This document shows, piece by piece, positions 14,168-16,641 of a stretch of 16,641 nucleotides of DNA (position 1 is its first letter; every line of letters begins with the position of its first letter). Below the pieces are notes generated by a model, which was not told where the DNA came from, made no database searches, and saw only the letters and a program-made list of their open reading frames with translations. Made by a program: the position numbers and the translations under genes. Origin of the DNA: an uncultured Caulobacteraceae bacterium (GTDB lineage Bacteria; Pseudomonadota; Alphaproteobacteria; Caulobacterales; Caulobacteraceae); assembly GCA_946480495.1 (NCBI GenBank), contig CAMLKO010000007.1:1-16641 (forward strand), written 5' to 3'.

Positions 14168-14202
14168 GAGTTGTGACTGAAGCGTGGGGTTGCGCACAAC
14201 TC
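14168..14202. repeat. 8-bp inverted repeat in the SRPBCC/norB intergenic region
   Basis: GAGTTGTG (14168-14175) and CACAACTC (14195-14202) are perfect complements separated by 19 nt. The right arm overlaps the smaller pair GTTG-CGCA-CAAC. The arms lie between two divergent starts, so they may be half-sites of a regulator or a hairpin. No FNR box (TTGAT-N4-ATCAA) and no convincing promoter could be found in the 164-nt gap. A TTGGCG (14207-14212) with GATACA 18 nt on is the best, weak candidate for norB. Confidence 0.4.
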
Positions 14203-14291
14203 GCTTTTGGCGTGACTGTCATCCGCTTACGATACAACCTGCGAGTTCACCGCGTAGCGCTTCGAAGCCTGGTACATCTGGGAGTACGGCG

Positions 14292-16580
14292 ATGACCGAT
14301 GCAGCGCTTGCCCAGCCGTCCGTCGACCCGATCAGCGACATCCTGAAGTGGATCCTGCTGGTCGTGGCCATCGTCTGCTTCAGCCTGCTCGGCTGGGCGA
14401 CGGTGCTGACCTATCGGGACGCGCCGCCCCTGCCCGCCGCGATCAGCGACCCGACGGGCCGGCCCCTGATGACCCACGACGACATCGTGGCCGGCAAGGG
14501 CGGTTTCCAGAAGGCCGACCTGATGGACTACGGCTCCATCTACGGGATGGGGTCCTACTTCGGCGAGGACTACACGGCCTCGACCCTGAACAAGCTGGGC
14601 CTCGATACCCGCGAAGCCTTCGCCCAGGCGGCCTACGGCAAGCCCTTCGCCGCGCTCGCGCCGGAACAGCAGTACGTCGCAACCGAGACCATGCGCCGGC
14701 AGTTGCAGCAGGTCGATCTCACTCGCGATCAGGTCGTTCTGCCCGACGCGCTGGCCAAGGCGGTCCAGTCCGGACAGGTCCGCATCGCGACCGCGCTTCG
14801 CACGCTGAACCTCCCCGCCGGCTGGACGCCGGCCAAGAGCCTCTCGCCCGAGCTCGCCCGGCAGACCGCCGACTTCATCCTCTATTCGGCCCTGACCACG
14901 GTGGCGCGGCGGCCGGGGACGACGGGCTCGTGGACCGAGAACTGGCCGTTCGAGCCGCTGGTCGGCAACGCGCCGACGACCAACACCTTCCATTGGACCT
15001 GGATCAGCTTCTGCTTCACGTTTTTCGCCTTCGGGGCGGTGCTGTTCCTCTACCGCACCTGGCTCGACCATCCCGACGATGCGCCGATGGAGCGCTCGCT
15101 GATCCACTTCGGGCCGCTGACCGACAGCCAGCGGCGGGTCGGCAAATACTTCCTGGTCGTGGCGCTGGTGTTCCTGGCCTCGCAGGGGGCGGGCGCGGTG
15201 ATGGCCCACTCCTATTACGACCGGGAGACCTTCTACGGCATCCAGCTGAACTACCTGCTGCCGTTCAACTTCCTGCGCAGCTTCCACACCCAGGCGCCGA
15301 TCATCTGGATCGGGCTGGGCTGGATCGGCAGCGGCCTGTTCCTGGCGCCGGCCATCGCCGGGGGACGCGAGGCGCGGGGGCAGGGCATCCTCGTCGAGCT
15401 GTTGTTCTGGGTGTCGCTGTTCGTCGTGGCCGCGGCGCTGATCGGCAACTACCTCGGCATCCAGGGCGTGATCGACAAGGGCTGGTTCTGGTTCGGCAAC
15501 CAGGGCCTGTCCTACATCCAGCTCGGCCGCTTCTGGCAGATCTGCTTCTTCGCGGCGCTGGCGAGCTGGAGCCTCCTGATGTTTCGGGCGCTGTGGCCGT
15601 CCCGCGAGCTGCTGGCCCAGGCGACGCGCCAGTTCTGGACCGGCCGCATCCGGCTGGAGCACCTGATCTGGGCGGCGACCATCAACGTCGCGCTCCTGTA
15701 CGTCTTCGGCATGATCCCGCTCACCGGGATCGAGAAGTCCTTCACCATCAACGACTTCTGGCGCTGGTGGGTGGTCCACCTGTGGGTCGAGCAGTCGTTC
15801 GAGTTCTTCGCCGTGGCGATGAGCGCCTACCTGCTGATGGCGCTGGGACTGGTCTCGCGCAAGCTGGCCGAACGGTCGGTCTATCTGGAGCTGATCCTGA
15901 TCTTCCTGGGCGGGGTGCTGGGCACCGGCCACCACCTCTACTGGGGCGGCGGACCCAGCATGTGGGTGCCGCTGGGGACCATGTTCTCGTTCATCGAGGT
16001 GCTGCCGCTGGTCCTGCTGATCCTGGAGGCCATCCAGCAGCATCGGCTGATCAAGGGCAGCGAGGCCTTCAACTACAACCTCGCCTACACCTACATCCTG
16101 GGCTCGGCCTTCTGGAACTTCGTGGGCGCCGGGGTCTTCGGCGGCGGCACGCTGAACGCGCCGCTGGTGAACTACTACGAGCACGGCACCTTCCTGACGC
16201 TCAACCACGCCCACACCTCGCTGTTCGGGGCGTTCGGGCTGCTGGCGCTGGGGCTGATCTACTTCTGCCTGCGCTACCGGGCCGGCGACGGCGGCTACTT
16301 CAACGAGCGCCCCGGCTACTGGGCCTTCTGGCTGATGAACATCGGGCTGGTGATGTGGGTCGTGCTGCACTTCTTCCCGATCGGCTGGCCGCAGCTCGAC
16401 GCCGTCTACGAGCATGGCCTGGCCTACGCCCGCAGCCAGGCCTTCTACGACCAGACCCGGTTCTGGCAGTGGATGCGCCTGCCCGGCGACGTGGTGTTCT
16501 CGCTGGGCGCGCTGGTGATGAGCGTCGACTTCCTGGCCAAGCTGATGCGCCGGACCGGCCCGGATGCGGCGGCTGCCTAG
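14292..16580 (+). CDS. norB: Quinol-dependent nitric oxide reductase (qNOR, NorB/NorZ type)
   Basis: This inner-membrane enzyme reduces 2 NO to N2O with electrons from quinol, in NO detoxification or denitrification. The 762-residue size and single-gene form (no norC) define qNOR: one N-terminal membrane helix, a periplasmic NorC-like but heme c-free domain (about 45-230), then a NorB-like multi-helix core. Ligands are visible: H332 (FHTQAP, low-spin heme b), H496 with E500 (HLWVE, non-heme iron), H547-H548 (GTGHHLYW, non-heme iron), H639 and H641 (LNHAHTS, hemes). The ATG at 14292 follows GGGAG by 7 nt; the frame is open back to 14184 but those codons look like intergenic DNA. No nitrite reductase or nor accessory gene is adjacent, which favours NO detoxification. 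It ends 6 nt before a convergent tRNA. Confidence 0.95.
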   Translation: MTDAALAQPSVDPISDILKWILLVVAIVCFSLLGWATVLTYRDAPPLPAAISDPTGRPLMTHDDIVAGKGGFQKADLMDYGSIYGMGSYFGEDYTASTLNKLGLDTREAFAQAAYGKPFAALAPEQQYVATETMRRQLQQVDLTRDQVVLPDALAKAVQSGQVRIATALRTLNLPAGWTPAKSLSPELARQTADFILYSALTTVARRPGTTGSWTENWPFEPLVGNAPTTNTFHWTWISFCFTFFAFGAVLFLYRTWLDHPDDAPMERSLIHFGPLTDSQRRVGKYFLVVALVFLASQGAGAVMAHSYYDRETFYGIQLNYLLPFNFLRSFHTQAPIIWIGLGWIGSGLFLAPAIAGGREARGQGILVELLFWVSLFVVAAALIGNYLGIQGVIDKGWFWFGNQGLSYIQLGRFWQICFFAALASWSLLMFRALWPSRELLAQATRQFWTGRIRLEHLIWAATINVALLYVFGMIPLTGIEKSFTINDFWRWWVVHLWVEQSFEFFAVAMSAYLLMALGLVSRKLAERSVYLELILIFLGGVLGTGHHLYWGGGPSMWVPLGTMFSFIEVLPLVLLILEAIQQHRLIKGSEAFNYNLAYTYILGSAFWNFVGAGVFGGGTLNAPLVNYYEHGTFLTLNHAHTSLFGAFGLLALGLIYFCLRYRAGDGGYFNERPGYWAFWLMNIGLVMWVVLHFFPIGWPQLDAVYEHGLAYARSQAFYDQTRFWQWMRLPGDVVFSLGALVMSVDFLAKLMRRTGPDAAAA

Positions 16581-16586
16581 GAGGAT

Positions 16587-16641
16587 TGGTAGGCCCGGCA
16601 GGACTCGAACCTGCAACCAGACCGTTATGAGCGGCCGGCTC
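16587..16641 (-). tRNA. tRNA with anticodon CAU (Ile2 or elongator Met), 3' 55 nt only
   Basis: Reading the minus strand, the fragment has an anticodon stem GGCCG/CGGTC around the loop CTCATAA (anticodon CAT), a perfect T arm GCAGG-TTCGAGT-CCTGC, the 3' acceptor strand CGGGCCT, discriminator A and an encoded CCA. The 5' acceptor strand and D arm (about 21 nt) lie beyond the window; the acceptor should begin AGGCCCG. CAU serves elongator Met or, with lysidine modification, Ile2. The acceptor sequence leans toward Ile2, but the missing half is needed. Confidence 0.9.

Noticed and set aside
14195..14210. Inverted repeat followed by CGCTTTTGG as a Rho-independent terminator
   Set aside because: No plus-strand gene ends just upstream, the loop is 19 nt and the T-run is only four bases.
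14184..14291. N-terminal extension of norB by 36 codons
   Set aside because: The added residues lack similarity to qNOR, no ribosome binding site precedes 14184, and the region contains the inverted repeat typical of intergenic DNA; ATG 14292 has GGGAG in front.
14247..16616. A nearly 790-codon open frame antisense to norB, plus similar long antisense frames opposite gshB and in the 7323-9353 region
   Set aside because: High GC makes stop codons rare on the opposite strand; the translations are Arg/Pro/His/Gln-rich, resemble no family and mirror well-identified genes.

Overview
The window is GC-rich and densely packed (about two thirds G+C by eye), with ATGA, GTGA and TGATG gene overlaps, NAD(P)-dependent SDR enzymes, an alphaproteobacterial-type glutathione synthase and mostly C/G third codon positions. 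This fits an alphaproteobacterium, most likely Caulobacterales (Phenylobacterium or Caulobacter-like). That placement is inference from protein character; no 16S or marker gene is present. It looks like chromosomal DNA: no insertion sequence, phage gene, integrase, CRISPR array or plasmid function was found.

Layout. (1) 1-2943, plus strand: the 3' part of a SirB1-like transglutaminase-fold gene, gshB, then two tandem paralogous secreted proteins of unknown function, each preceded by the same roughly 31-nt block and a small hairpin. (2) 2940-4958, minus strand: a compact four-gene cassette of three VOC (glyoxalase-fold) genes and one DUF1428 gene, divergent from a single-cysteine HxlR-type regulator carrying an SCP2-like C-terminal domain (5019-5717). 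The shared intergenic region holds a good sigma-70-type promoter, an apparently leaderless start and an inverted repeat AAGTTA-N7-TAACTT placed to control both directions. (3) 5786-6223, plus: a PPOX-family flavin-binding protein with an FNR/FixK-like box upstream. (4) 6220-8513: cysK (minus) divergent from a class I/II aminotransferase (plus). (5) 8510-9289, minus: an SDR dehydrogenase. (6) 9437-12032, plus: an operon of a retinol-dehydrogenase-like SDR and two tandem proteins of the 'metal-dependent hydrolase' type, whose conserved residues spell a ferritin-like di-iron site (E...ExxH...E...ExxH). (7) 12029-14127, minus: a secreted SRPBCC/START-like protein translationally coupled to an amidase-signature enzyme. 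(8) 14292-16580, plus: a quinol-dependent nitric oxide reductase, ending 6 nt from a convergent tRNA with anticodon CAU that runs off the window end.

How the parts may work together. gshB, cysK and the VOC cassette all touch thiol or electrophile metabolism, but they are separate transcription units. The strongest candidates for something undescribed are the HxlR/VOC/DUF1428 cassette with its compact divergent control region, the SDR plus twin di-iron-like proteins, and the twin secreted proteins with duplicated leaders. All four convergent protein-gene pairs overlap by exactly four bases at CTAG or TTAG, so both stop codons share the same bases and no room remains for an intergenic terminator. 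No intergenic gap exceeds about 165 bases.
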